Shown here: positions 40,662 to 49,017 of the stretch, piece after piece | How the letters are laid out: the number at the start of each line of letters is the position of its first letter | How positions within the stretch are numbered: the stretch's first letter is position 1 | Origin: Evansella sp041820985 | GTDB lineage: Bacteria > Bacillota > Bacilli > Bacillales > Salisediminibacteriaceae | Reading direction: 5' to 3' | DNA: 64,000 bases | Assembly (NCBI RefSeq): GCF_041820985.1 | Contig: NZ_JBGUAU010000008.1 | Coordinates: 1 to 64,000, forward strand | Program-made: the position numbers and the translations under genes | The notes under the pieces: generated by a model | Database searches by the model: none | The model's input: only the letters and a program-made list of their open reading frames with translations | What the model was told of the DNA's origin: nothing

Positions 40662-42071
40662 ATGGTAGTAGGAGATTTTCCAATTGAAGTAGATACGCTT
40701 GTCATAGGTTCTGGTCCTGGAGGCTACGTTGCAGCGATTCGTGCAGCGCAGCTTGGACAAAAAGTAACAATTGTAGAGAGAGAAAACCTTGGTGGAGTAT
40801 GTTTAAACGTTGGATGTATCCCATCAAAAGCACTTATTGAAGCTGGTCACCGTTATCACCGTGCAAATAACTCAGAAGACATGGGTATTTCTGTAGGTGA
40901 GGTAAAGCTTGATTTTTCAAAAGTGCAAAAATGGAAAGCATCTGTTGTTAGCAAGTTAACAGGTGGTGTAGAAGGACTTTTAAAAGGGAATAGTGTAGAT
41001 ATTGTAAGAGGAGAAGCTTTCTTTGTAGATGATTCTACTGTTCGTATAATGGATGAAAAATCTTCTCAAACATACAAGTTTAACAATGCAATTGTTGCTA
41101 CAGGTTCTCGTCCTATTGAATTACCTAAATTCAAGTTTAGTGAGCGAGTAGTTTCATCTACTGGTGCACTTGCTCTTAAAGAAGTTCCTAAGAAATTAAT
41201 TGTTATCGGTGGAGGGTACATCGGTGTAGAGTTAGGCTCTGCTTATGCAGACTTAGGCTCGGAAGTAACGATTCTTGAAGGAACGAAGTCAATTCTTCCA
41301 GGATTTGAAAAGCCAATGAGCCAATTAGTTGCGAAGCGTCTGAAGAACAATGGTGTAACAATTAAAACAGAAGCATTTGCACAAGAAATGGAAGAAACAA
41401 AAGACGGTGTGAAAGTAAAAGCGGAAGTTAAGGGTACAGTGGAAGAGTTTGAAGGGGACTACTTACTTGTTACAGTTGGTCGTCGTCCAAACACGGAAGA
41501 GCTTGGCTTAGAGCAAGCGGGTGTTGAGCTTGATGAAAGAGGTATTGTAAAGGTTGATGAGCAATGCCGCACAACATCGAAGAACATTTATGCAATCGGT
41601 GATATTGCTCCTGGTCCACAATTAGCTCATAAAGCATCTTATGAAGCAAAAGTAGCTGCAGAAGCAATATCAGGCCACCCATCAGTAATCGACTACACTG
41701 CTATTCCTGCTGTAGTGTTCTCTGGTCCTGAATTAGCTACTGTTGGTCTTACAGAGGCGGAAGCGAAAGATGAAGGATATGATGTCGTTGTATCGAAATT
41801 CCCATTTGCTGCAAATGGACGTGCACTATCTCTTAATGAGACGGACGGGTTCATGAAAATGGTAACTCGCAAAGAAGATGGTCTTGTGTTAGGTGTACAA
41901 ATTGCTGGTGCTAATGCATCTGATATGATTTCTGAAGCGTGTGTAGCAATTGAAGCTGGTATGACTGCCGAAGACTTAGCATTAACTATCCATGCACATC
42001 CATCTTTAGGTGAGATTACAATGGAAACTGCTGAAGTTGCATTAGGAATGCCGATTCATATTATGAAGTAA
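40662..42071 (+). CDS. pdhD: Dihydrolipoyl dehydrogenase (E3)
   Basis: This 469-residue flavoprotein reoxidises the dihydrolipoyl group of E2 with NAD+. Visible features are the FAD-binding GSGPGGYVAA near residue 17 and the redox disulfide Cys47-x4-Cys52 in GGVCLNVGC. The NAD-binding GGGYIGVELGSAYADLG and the C-terminal HAHPSLGEITMETAE with the catalytic base His follow. It is the last pdh gene, three bases after pdhC, behind ATGGAGGGG. In other species the subunit also serves oxoglutarate and branched-chain dehydrogenases. Confidence 0.97.
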   Translation: MVVGDFPIEVDTLVIGSGPGGYVAAIRAAQLGQKVTIVERENLGGVCLNVGCIPSKALIEAGHRYHRANNSEDMGISVGEVKLDFSKVQKWKASVVSKLTGGVEGLLKGNSVDIVRGEAFFVDDSTVRIMDEKSSQTYKFNNAIVATGSRPIELPKFKFSERVVSSTGALALKEVPKKLIVIGGGYIGVELGSAYADLGSEVTILEGTKSILPGFEKPMSQLVAKRLKNNGVTIKTEAFAQEMEETKDGVKVKAEVKGTVEEFEGDYLLVTVGRRPNTEELGLEQAGVELDERGIVKVDEQCRTTSKNIYAIGDIAPGPQLAHKASYEAKVAAEAISGHPSVIDYTAIPAVVFSGPELATVGLTEAEAKDEGYDVVVSKFPFAANGRALSLNETDGFMKMVTRKEDGLVLGVQIAGANASDMISEACVAIEAGMTAEDLALTIHAHPSLGEITMETAEVALGMPIHIMK

Positions 42072-42087
42072 ACCGAATAAAATTAAT

Positions 42088-42133
42088 AACAGCCTTGATA
42101 TTTCCAAATTTGGAGGTATCAAGGCTGTTTTTC
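42088..42133 (+). terminator. Terminator of the pdh operon
   Basis: AACAGCCTTGATA and TATCAAGGCTGTT pair perfectly, with inner CCA/TGG pairing, followed by five T. Confidence 0.9.
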
Positions 42134-42210
42134 ATTTAAATATTGATATATGGTAGTTCTAATTAATTTAAAAGATAATGTAAGTGATTAGGGAAATTGG
42201 AATGCTTTAT

Positions 42211-42261
42211 AAAACATAAAACCGTTCTCTATGCCTGCTACATCAGCAACAATAAGAACGG
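42211..42261 (-). terminator. Terminator of the thioredoxin-like lipoprotein gene
   Basis: AGAACGG and CCGTTCT arms enclose a 26-base loop; TTTATGTTTT follows on the minus strand. Confidence 0.6.
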
Positions 42262-42274
42262 CCATATGTACATT

Positions 42275-42688
42275 TTAGGAAGTTTCCTCGTCTACATATA
42301 TAAGGTTACCTTCTAACATATTGTATATTTCAAAGGACTCTTTATAACCTTCTATACGAACTTTTACATTTTGATCATATATAACGAGTAGAGTGGGATA
42401 TGTCTTTATTTCATAGTGCCGAGCTAATTCAGCATCGTCATGTTCAGTGACGAAATTGATAGATTGAATATGGTCTGGGTGTTGTCTCTTAAATTCTAAA
42501 AGAGCGTCGTAATAACTACTTTCTTCTTTAATACGTTCGTCATTGGAAAACAAGAATGTGATTGTATTATTTGATTGAAGATTATAATACATTGTAGGAT
42601 CTACTTTAGACTCTACCGCTTCTTTTGAATGACAACTAATTAGTAATAATATAGAAGAAAATAAGAACAAAGTAATATTTTTCTTCAT
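42275..42688 (-). CDS. Thioredoxin-fold lipoprotein without a CxxC motif
   Basis: The 137-residue protein has a signal peptide with lipobox LLISC. The mature domain has a thioredoxin-like pattern: TITFLFSNDERIKEESSYYD, then a YEIKTYPTLLVIYD strand with the cis-proline. At the place where CxxC is usual it reads FSNDERIKE, so no redox disulfide is possible. It may bind or escort a partner instead. The ATG at 42688 follows AAAGGA; the frame from 42697 starts inside that site. Confidence 0.75.
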   Translation of the reverse strand: MKKNITLFLFSSILLLISCHSKEAVESKVDPTMYYNLQSNNTITFLFSNDERIKEESSYYDALLEFKRQHPDHIQSINFVTEHDDAELARHYEIKTYPTLLVIYDQNVKVRIEGYKESFEIYNMLEGNLIYVDEETS

Positions 42689-42816
42689 TCCAGCCATCCT
42701 TTCAACAAATATCTCACATCTCTACTAAATAGTATCATTTTTTTTTGAAAGAATAGCGTTCGTAACACAACTGTTATATAAATGAAAGCTATAGAAACAC
42801 TTTGTTAAAAAAGAAA

Positions 42817-42871
42817 CTGTAAAAAGTGGGAACATCTTTCCAGGATATTTCTCCCTTTGATGTTCCCACTT
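42817..42871 (-). terminator. Terminator of the BCCT gene
   Basis: AAGTGGGAACATC and GATGTTCCCACTT pair perfectly around a 22-base loop; TTTTTACAG follows on the minus strand. Confidence 0.88.
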
Positions 42872-42879
42872 ATAATTCA

Positions 42880-44394
42880 TTACTCATATTCTTTAATTTT
42901 TCTAGGTGGGATTCGTTCCGCACGCAAGGCTTTTACTAAACTAAATATCATGAAAATCATGATAATAGTAAATGGAAATGCCGCTATAATAGAAGCAGTC
43001 TGTAAGGCATCTAATCCACCGGATAATAATAAAACTGCAGCAGTAGAAGATTGGATAATCCCCCAAATAAATTTAACCGTATTGGGAGGATTCATGCTTC
43101 CGTTTGTTGTTTGCATTCCTAGAACAAATGTAGCAGAGTCCGCAGATGTAATGAAAAAAGATGCGATAAGCAAGATTGCTATACCTGACATGATGGTGCC
43201 AAAATGATACTGTTGAAGAACTGCAAATAATGCTACCTCTGTTCCATATTCATTAATAACTCCCATTAAGTTAGCTCCTTCGAACAACTCAAGGTGTATA
43301 GCTGTACCTCCAAAAATAGAGAACCATAGAGCGCCGAAAATGGTTGGAACCGCAATTACCCCAATGACAAATTCGCGAATCGTTCTTCCTTTTGAAACCC
43401 GAGCTATAAATGTTCCTACAAACGGTGCCCAGGCAATCCACCATGCCCAATAAAAGATAGTCCAGCCTTGAACCCAATTGGAATCTGGATTAAAGGTATC
43501 TAATTGGAAGCTCATCCTTACCAAGTTTTGAATATAACTACCAATCGTTTGAGTAAATGAGTTCATAATAAAATTTGACGGACCAGAAAAAAGCAAAAAT
43601 AACATTAATCCAACAGCTAAGAAAATATTCGCTTTACTTAATATTAGTATTCCTCTATTCAGACCTGTTTGTGAGGATGCCATATATAATATTGTAATAA
43701 CAACAATAATTACCATATGGGTAGTCGTATTATTTGGTATGTTCGTTAAGTTAGAGAGACCTCCACTAATTTGAGCAGTTCCGAATCCTAATGAAGTTGC
43801 AACCCCAAATATCGTGGCAAACACAACGATAACGTTGATTGTAGTACCAATTGCCCCATTAATTCTTTCGCCCAGTAATGGTTCAAAGGTTGCACTAATT
43901 ACTCCAGGTGAGCCTTTACGAAATTTAAAATATGCTAGTGAAAGAGCTACAATAGAATATATTGCCCAAGGGTGTAAACCCCAATGAAAGAACGAATAGC
44001 GAAGGGCAATGCCTGCAGCGTGCTGTTGACTTAAAATGTTCTCTGATGTTGGAGGAGCGTAGAAATGATTTATTGGCTCTGCAACACCCCAAAAAACAAG
44101 ACCTATTCCCATTCCAGCTGTAAATAGAAAAGAAAACCATGTTACGTAGTTGTACTCAGGTTCGTCTTCTTCTTTGCCTAATTTAATCCTTCCTATAGGG
44201 CTTACAATAAGTATGAATGCGAATGTTAAAAAACCAGTAGCCGCTAGTAGATAGAACCAACCGAATTGATCTGTAATAAACCCTTGTATATCTGAAGTTA
44301 TTCTATCGAGGTTCGTTGGAGCTACTATTCCCCAGATAATAAATGAAAATGCTATTATAACGGAAATAATAAAAACGGGAGTTAATTTTTTCAT
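42880..44394 (-). CDS. BCCT-family betaine/choline-type transporter
   Basis: The 504-residue carrier has twelve membrane helices. Two family hallmarks are present: GMGIGLVFWGVAEP (the Gly-rich substrate helix) and the Trp-rich segment WTIFYWAWWIAWAPFVGTFIARVSKGRT. Members import glycine betaine, choline or carnitine with sodium or protons as osmoprotectants; OpuD is the B. subtilis example. The Met-Gly-Ile-Gly form of the motif fits betaine carriers. The ATG at 44394 follows AAGAGGTG at seven bases. The substrate is not certain. Confidence 0.93.
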   Translation of the reverse strand: MKKLTPVFIISVIIAFSFIIWGIVAPTNLDRITSDIQGFITDQFGWFYLLAATGFLTFAFILIVSPIGRIKLGKEEDEPEYNYVTWFSFLFTAGMGIGLVFWGVAEPINHFYAPPTSENILSQQHAAGIALRYSFFHWGLHPWAIYSIVALSLAYFKFRKGSPGVISATFEPLLGERINGAIGTTINVIVVFATIFGVATSLGFGTAQISGGLSNLTNIPNNTTTHMVIIVVITILYMASSQTGLNRGILILSKANIFLAVGLMLFLLFSGPSNFIMNSFTQTIGSYIQNLVRMSFQLDTFNPDSNWVQGWTIFYWAWWIAWAPFVGTFIARVSKGRTIREFVIGVIAVPTIFGALWFSIFGGTAIHLELFEGANLMGVINEYGTEVALFAVLQQYHFGTIMSGIAILLIASFFITSADSATFVLGMQTTNGSMNPPNTVKFIWGIIQSSTAAVLLLSGGLDALQTASIIAAFPFTIIMIFMIFSLVKALRAERIPPRKIKEYE

Positions 44395-44595
44395 TAATAT
44401 CACCTCTTGGAATGTTTATAGTCTTCTTTCGTACTATAGTAATAGCTAAAGCAAAAGTGCTATCATGGAAAGATGCAATTTCATTATGTGTAGTTACTCT
44501 ATTTCTATTCAACAATAATTGGTATAAAAAGATTATTTTATCCTCTATCATTGTGTGTTAGAATTGCAAACGAAGAGAAGGGAAGGGTGAAACGT

Positions 44596-45477
44596 ATGAA
44601 GAAATGGGGTTTAATTTGTTTTGTTATAGTTTTTATATTCATAGTAGTTGGTTGCTCTAATAATCAAGTTAACAACGAACCAAATGAAAACGAACAAAAC
44701 GATGGAGACATGGAAAACGAAGATAATAATGAATTAGTAGAAGTCGATGAAAATAATAATAATGATGATTTAGAGGTAGATCAAAACAACGCTGATAATG
44801 AAGGTAATCAAGGTAACGAAGAAGAGGAAGTTATAGAAGTAGTGGACCCTTTATATGAAATGAGTGGAGCATCAGTTGTTCCAATTGATGACGCACCAGC
44901 AAATATAGTCTTATTAACAATAGATGATGCATTTCTCTCCACCAATAACGACTATTCTGTTGAAATGGCTCAAATTTTAACGGAGTTAGATGCAGGTGCT
45001 ATTTTCTTTGTTAATGGACAAAGACTTCAATCTGAGGAAGATAGAGCGAAATTATTAGAGATTTATAATATGGGCTTTGAAATTGGCAACCATTCTATGA
45101 CGCATCCAAATTTTTCACAAATTTCAGAAGAACAACAACGAAATGAAATTGTTGAATTAAATGATATTATTGAAGAGATTACAGGGGAAAGACCACGCTT
45201 TTTCCGCGCTCCGTTTGGGGTGAATACGGATACTTCTAAAGCGATAGTAGAAGAAGAAGAGATGCAGTGGATGAACTGGTCGTATGGGTATGATTGGGAG
45301 CAGGGTTATATGGAAGCTGAACCATTAGCAGAAATTATGGTGGAAACCCCATACCTCCGAGATGGTGCAAACTTATTAATGCATGATCGCCATTTTACAC
45401 GTGATGCACTCAGAGATATTGTTATTGGATTACGCGAAAAAGGTTTTGAGATTGTTAATCCAGGGTTAATAAAATAA
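44596..45477 (+). CDS. Polysaccharide deacetylase (NodB-like) lipoprotein
   Basis: The 293-residue protein has a lipoprotein signal (lipobox IVVGC, Cys16) and a 70-residue Asn/Glu/Asp linker. A NodB homology domain (about 100-290) follows, with motif 1 LLTIDDA (Asp pair), motif 2 NHSMTHP and motif 3 RAPFG. Members remove acetyl groups from peptidoglycan or other glycans in a metal-dependent manner; here motif 1 reads TIDD rather than TFDD. GAAGGG precedes the ATG at 44596. It is followed 39 bp later by an M23 lipoprotein gene. Confidence 0.9.
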   Translation: MKKWGLICFVIVFIFIVVGCSNNQVNNEPNENEQNDGDMENEDNNELVEVDENNNNDDLEVDQNNADNEGNQGNEEEEVIEVVDPLYEMSGASVVPIDDAPANIVLLTIDDAFLSTNNDYSVEMAQILTELDAGAIFFVNGQRLQSEEDRAKLLEIYNMGFEIGNHSMTHPNFSQISEEQQRNEIVELNDIIEEITGERPRFFRAPFGVNTDTSKAIVEEEEMQWMNWSYGYDWEQGYMEAEPLAEIMVETPYLRDGANLLMHDRHFTRDALRDIVIGLREKGFEIVNPGLIK

Positions 45478-45516
45478 ATGATAATATAAATGTTTTATGG
45501 AAAAAGGAAGGTTACA

Positions 45517-46653
45517 ATGAAATTAATTTTACTTCTAGTACTATCTACATTATTTATAGTAGGATGTACAATTGTTGAAAACAACGAAGATCCAAATAAC
45601 ACTACAAACGAAAGTGCAGGAGAGGATCATTCTGCTAAACAGGATTCAGAAAGAGAAGCATTAGAGGAAATTGTTAACGAGGTTTCCGTAGATGTGGTTC
45701 ACATAGATGACGAACTTGTTGTCAATGTAGCTCAATTAATGAATACTGTGGAAGGTACTTATGAATTTGATGAGGTAAATCGTACGCTAGTGATGGAAGT
45801 TTCGGGTAGAGAGTTTTACCTTGTATATGAAGTTCCTGTACTCGAAGTGGATGGAGAGTACCTACCGACTGATGAAGTGGCTTTCATTATTCAAGAGGAG
45901 GAAGAAGAAGTTATCCCATATGTTACGGTGGGATTCTTAACTCAAGGTTTAGAAACGGAAGGAACTCTTATAGAGGAAGAAAACACAATGACGTTCCTTT
46001 GGGAAGAAGAAGTAGTCCAGGCATGGAGTCCTCGAGGGGAAGAACATTTTGACTTGTATGCAATGAGCGTAGAGGATATGATTGACTATCTTTCTTTTCT
46101 AGAGAGACCAATAGAAAGTGCTGAGGTAAGTACGGTAGAGAGTCATCTACCTGGAGCACCACGTCCATATCGTAATGGAACACATGAAGGGATCGATTGG
46201 TACACTTATGGTACAGATGTTGAAATTACAACAGAAACCCCTATTTACGCAATGGGCCCAGGTGTTGTTGTTAGAGTAGACCATAATTTTGCTGAATATG
46301 AATCTGCAGAAGTGAGAAACCTTGATTTACAATTATCTGCATCCATGGGATTAACTCCCGAATATATATTAGATAGACTAAGAGGGAAACAAGTTTGGGT
46401 TCAATATGAAAATGGTGTAATGAATCGTTTTGCACACCTACACGAAATTCCAGACAATTTAGAGATTGGTCAAGAAGTGGACGCTTCAACAATTATTGGA
46501 TATGTTGGAAATACAGGAACCAGTTACTCGGTAGATAATCAACCTGACCTTGGTTTACATCTTCACCAAGATTTATTAATATACGGTCAGTTGTTCTGGA
46601 AGCCATACTCACCAACAGAAGTTCAACAAATTTTAAGAACTATTTGGGACTAA
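45517..46653 (+). CDS. M23 peptidase-domain lipoprotein
   Basis: The product has 378 residues and a lipobox IVGC (Cys17). An acidic linker is followed by a segment (about 60-160) resembling a copper-amine-oxidase N-like stalk domain. The LytM/M23 domain (about 220-375) carries HEGIDWYTYGTD and HLHQD, the usual H-x-D and HxH zinc sites. It should cut peptide crossbridges of peptidoglycan or bind it. AAAGGAAGG precedes the ATG. The neighbouring deacetylase lipoprotein suggests a joint role in wall modification at the membrane surface. Confidence 0.88.
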   Translation: MKLILLLVLSTLFIVGCTIVENNEDPNNTTNESAGEDHSAKQDSEREALEEIVNEVSVDVVHIDDELVVNVAQLMNTVEGTYEFDEVNRTLVMEVSGREFYLVYEVPVLEVDGEYLPTDEVAFIIQEEEEEVIPYVTVGFLTQGLETEGTLIEEENTMTFLWEEEVVQAWSPRGEEHFDLYAMSVEDMIDYLSFLERPIESAEVSTVESHLPGAPRPYRNGTHEGIDWYTYGTDVEITTETPIYAMGPGVVVRVDHNFAEYESAEVRNLDLQLSASMGLTPEYILDRLRGKQVWVQYENGVMNRFAHLHEIPDNLEIGQEVDASTIIGYVGNTGTSYSVDNQPDLGLHLHQDLLIYGQLFWKPYSPTEVQQILRTIWD

Positions 46654-46687
46654 AGAGAAGGAGAACACCCTTCTCTTTTTTTAAAAG
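46654..46687 (+). terminator. Terminator of the deacetylase/M23 operon
   Basis: AGAGAAGG and CCTTCTCT pair around a seven-base loop, followed by seven T. Confidence 0.88.
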
Positions 46688-46705
46688 ATAAGTATAACAT
46701 TTTTG

Positions 46706-47340
46706 GAATTAGAAAGTTGTCTAGCTTCAGGTAAGTTTCACAATATATTTCACAGAATAAATCACAACAAAAAGGACTTAGAGGTGCTCAGTTCTCTAAG
46801 TTCTTTGATTATATTTGCATCTTTAACTAACAAATACCCGTTTGTTCAAATCATTCCTTATTCTGGTTCATGGCCCCACTCATCCATAAAAGAGCGGACC
46901 CACTTGGACCAATGAGGGAAAATCATATTTCCATCTATGTGAATAGGCGTGTGGTGAAATATTTTGTGATTTCATATATATATTTAACTGTAAAATACTG
47001 ATATAACAACAAAAAAACACATGTGATTTCAGCAGAAAAATCGCATGTGTTTTTGCTTGTGAATGGCTTGTTTGCACCTCTGAAGAAAACCTGTTCCTCT
47101 TTTTCTTGAGCGCGTTTATTTACACCATGGAGAATGAAAGTACGCTGAGAAGTAATTTAGAACTAGCCATTTTGTATGCGATGAGTGTAAGCCAACGAGA
47201 CTCTAGTGGACGGCTCGCCAGCTGCCGAAAGGAACGCGAGCAGGTGGAGCGAATTGAATACAAACCAAGAAAGTTGTTAATACTTGATAGTTTAACTCCA
47301 CTTGATAACACGTATTATCAAGGGTAGACTTATCCAGATA
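46706..47340. repeat. Repeat-rich intergenic region (A, B and other copies)
   Basis: The 814 bp before the GAF-like gene contain a TAGCTTC repeat fragment (46706-46730), repeat B copy 2 (46817-46920) and repeat A copy 2 (46929-47115). Inside repeat A is a terminator-like hairpin AAACACATG.../...CATGTGTTT (47013-47055). At 47127-47340 lies a stretch containing GAGACTC...CGGCTCGCC...GAACGCGAGCAGGTGGAGCG, reminiscent of the widespread Bacillaceae GACTCC-type intergenic repeat. The 60-73 codon frames here are not convincing genes. Confidence 0.6.
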
Positions 47341-47467
47341 AGTAAGTGTTATATTTAATTAATTTAATTTATGTGCTAGACAAATGCCGACAAAAAAAAT
47401 AAAAAATATGTGCTATGATAATTCCACCATCCCTTCTTATGAATGCGGAAAATATAGGTGGTGACGT

Positions 47468-47920
47468 TTGTTGAAGAAATCAGATTTTTTAGACCAATTA
47501 AGATTAGAGGTTGGAATGGTATATGATCACGCAAAAAATAAAGAGGATTTTTTTCTTAAAGTACTTTATACCATTTATCAGAAATTAGATGATAATTTTG
47601 TTATTACAGTATACAGTCCATTGAATTCCGAGTTTAAACGAAATTATGTATTAGGTAAGAGAAGAAAAGAAGCTGAGGATTGGCTAGGTTTTATTTCATT
47701 ATGTGAGATGAGGTATTCTGTCTTATTGAAAAAGAATAAAAATCAAGTTATCTTTGCTCCTGTACACTATATAGGCACATTAGAGTACATAATATCTATC
47801 TGTGCATATGACAATCAATATAATTTTACACAACAAGACATTGATTTTGTTGATGAATTGACAAGGTTTATTGAAGTAAAGCGGGCATCTTATTGTAACA
47901 AAAATGACAATTCATTTTAA
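47468..47920 (+). CDS. Small GAF-like protein
   Basis: The 150-residue cytoplasmic protein starts with TTG behind AGGTGGTG. Its helix-strand pattern (LEVGMVYDHAKNKEDFFLKV, then NFVITVYSPLNSEF, then KNKNQVIFAPVHYIGTLEYIISICAYDNQYNFTQQDIDFVDELTRF) is like a single GAF domain. Usual catalytic or heme residues are not seen, so a small-ligand or protein-binding role is possible. No operon partner. The base composition is very A/T-rich. I do not recognise a closer family. Confidence 0.6.
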   Translation: MLKKSDFLDQLRLEVGMVYDHAKNKEDFFLKVLYTIYQKLDDNFVITVYSPLNSEFKRNYVLGKRRKEAEDWLGFISLCEMRYSVLLKKNKNQVIFAPVHYIGTLEYIISICAYDNQYNFTQQDIDFVDELTRFIEVKRASYCNKNDNSF

Positions 47921-48235
47921 ATGACATTTACACTTTTCAAATATCCCCGGGGTGTTGTACTTCTACCTCCACCCCAATGATCCTTTTCTTCGAAATCAAA
48001 AAAATGTTGTAAACGTTACATTACAAATCCTGTTACTTATAAAATTTAGTTTTTGACAATATATTGAACTTTCATATTTATTGGCAAAAAGGACTATATT
48101 TTATTTCGTATTTCCTTTAAACTAAATACTAATAGTTTGTTACTCTTTTCACAATGTCTGGGCTATTGTTTGCATTATTTTATCATTTGATTTATAATTG
48201 AGAATATTCAGATTAATCTAAAGGAGGGATTTGTA
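47921..48235. other. Intergenic region upstream of the DUF3055 gene
   Basis: This stretch of about 315 bp is A/T-rich. A GGGGTG/CACCCC hairpin (about 47950-47977) follows the GAF-like gene but lacks a T-tail. A dyad TGTAA-ACG-TTACA (48010-48022) resembles a cre site but has one base too few in the middle. Promoter of the next gene uncertain. Confidence 0.4.
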
Positions 48236-48538
48236 ATGGAAACTTATGAGAGGCTTTATGACGAGACGGAGCGTGTGAACGTTAGATTTATTGGTTTGAC
48301 TACAGATTCAACTCGGTATGATTTTAGTATGATGTATACGAACATGTTTTTTGGTAAGCCACTCATAACTTGTATGCAGACAGGTCGTTCCTTCTTGATG
48401 TGCGCTGAAGATGCTGAAGATTATGATTATCTTCAGAGAATGTTAAAACTGAAAGAGAAGGAAGAAGCCAAAACATTATCTGAGTTCTTTAAGGTTCAAC
48501 TTCCCTTTATGTCAGTGGAACCACAATATCATGACTAA
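48236..48538 (+). CDS. DUF3055 (SAV0927-like) family protein
   Basis: The 100-residue protein starts METYERLYDETERVNVRFIG and has YDFSMMYTNMFFGKPLITCMQTGRS, typical of the DUF3055 family of Firmicutes. No signal or membrane segment is seen. Function is unknown. AAAGGAGGG is eight bases before the ATG. It has its own terminator and lies just upstream of the SR1 RNA gene. Confidence 0.85.
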   Translation: METYERLYDETERVNVRFIGLTTDSTRYDFSMMYTNMFFGKPLITCMQTGRSFLMCAEDAEDYDYLQRMLKLKEKEEAKTLSEFFKVQLPFMSVEPQYHD

Positions 48539-48555
48539 TGAAATACGTAAATTAG

Positions 48556-48585
48556 GAGCACATTGCGAAAATGTGCTTCTTTTTA
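48556..48585 (+). terminator. Terminator of the DUF3055 gene
   Basis: AGCACATT and AATGTGCT pair around a five-base loop, followed by TCTTTTTA. Confidence 0.85.
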
Positions 48586-48725
48586 TTGTGTAGCTAGAAA
48601 ATATAATATAACCCCTGTGGATTACACGTAAGATAATAATCATTGAGAGACGTAGTGTGTACAAACTGTACAATATAGTATTGTTAAATAAGAGAAATTA
48701 AATATTAATGTTACACAATTAACCC

Positions 48726-48754
48726 TTGACTATTTAAATGTGACATACTAAAAT
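48726..48754 (+). promoter_or_regulatory. Sigma-A promoter of SR1
   Basis: TTGACT, a 17-bp spacer and TAAAAT: five of six consensus bases in each element. It sits upstream of the SR1 RNA; transcription should start near 48760. Confidence 0.85.
48739..48749 (+). promoter_or_regulatory. CcpN-type operator within the SR1 promoter
   Basis: TGTGACATACT fits every position of the CcpN consensus TRTGHYATAYW as I recall it. It lies in the spacer and touches the -10 element. In B. subtilis CcpN represses sr1, gapB and pckA during glycolytic growth. Confidence 0.7.
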
Positions 48755-48768
48755 GTAGTTACAGGATA

Positions 48769-48782
48769 TTTAAGCGTTTACA
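48769..48782 (+). promoter_or_regulatory. cre-like site in the SR1 leader
   Basis: TTTAAGCGTTTACA matches 13 of 14 positions of the CcpA cre consensus TGWAARCGYTWNCW. It lies just after the presumed transcription start, a road-block position, whereas in B. subtilis the sr1 cre is far upstream. Confidence 0.6.
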
Positions 48783-48804
48783 ATACTGAAAGGGAGTGTC
48801 TTAC

Positions 48805-48933
48805 TTGGGTAGTATCGTATGCCAAAGCTGTGAGCAAGTCATTGATTACTATGAGAGTGAAAAAGTATCCGTTTTGTATGGAAAATGCTGCGAGAGTTGT
48901 GGGAATCACTATTCAGAAGACACAGTAGATTGA
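48805..48933 (+). CDS. sr1P: SR1P peptide
   Basis: The 42-residue peptide begins GSIVCQSCEQVIDYYESEKV and contains the two Cys-x2-Cys pairs plus an adjacent Cys (Cys6, Cys9, Cys28, Cys29, Cys32), closely resembling B. subtilis SR1P (39 residues). SR1P binds GapA, stabilises gapA mRNA and promotes GapA interaction with RNase J1. The start is TTG, eight bases after AAAGGGAG. The Cys pairs suggest metal binding. Confidence 0.9.
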   Translation: MGSIVCQSCEQVIDYYESEKVSVLYGKCCESCGNHYSEDTVD

Positions 48934-48949
48934 TGATCTAGTTTGTAGT

Positions 48950-48979
48950 GGGCTCCTTTATTAGGGAGCTCTTTTTTTT
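48950..48979 (+). terminator. Terminator of SR1
   Basis: GGGCTCC and GGAGCTC pair (one G-U) around an eight-base loop, followed by eight T. Confidence 0.9.
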
Positions 48980-49017
48980 ATACTTTAAGAATTGGCTCTA
49001 TTAAAGAAATATTATCA

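Larger units (their letters stand above)
48760..48979 (+). ncRNA. sr1: SR1 dual-function regulatory RNA
   Basis: A roughly 220-base transcript is bounded by a strong promoter and a terminator, and encodes the SR1P peptide. B. subtilis SR1 is about 205 bases, lies between pdhD and speA, and base-pairs with ahrC mRNA to limit arginine catabolism. Here the gene again lies between pdhD and speA (speA now inverted, extra genes inserted). The base-pairing function is inferred from the orthology of the peptide and position; complementarity to ahrC cannot be checked because ahrC is outside the window. Confidence 0.85.

Noticed and set aside
47106..47327. 73-codon frame in the repeat region before the GAF-like gene
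   Set aside because: The sequence belongs to a dispersed intergenic repeat, and the start lacks a ribosome binding site.
48009..48022. cre site upstream of the DUF3055 gene
   Set aside because: The dyad TGTAA-ACG-TTACA has three central bases where CcpA sites have four, so the half-sites are out of register.
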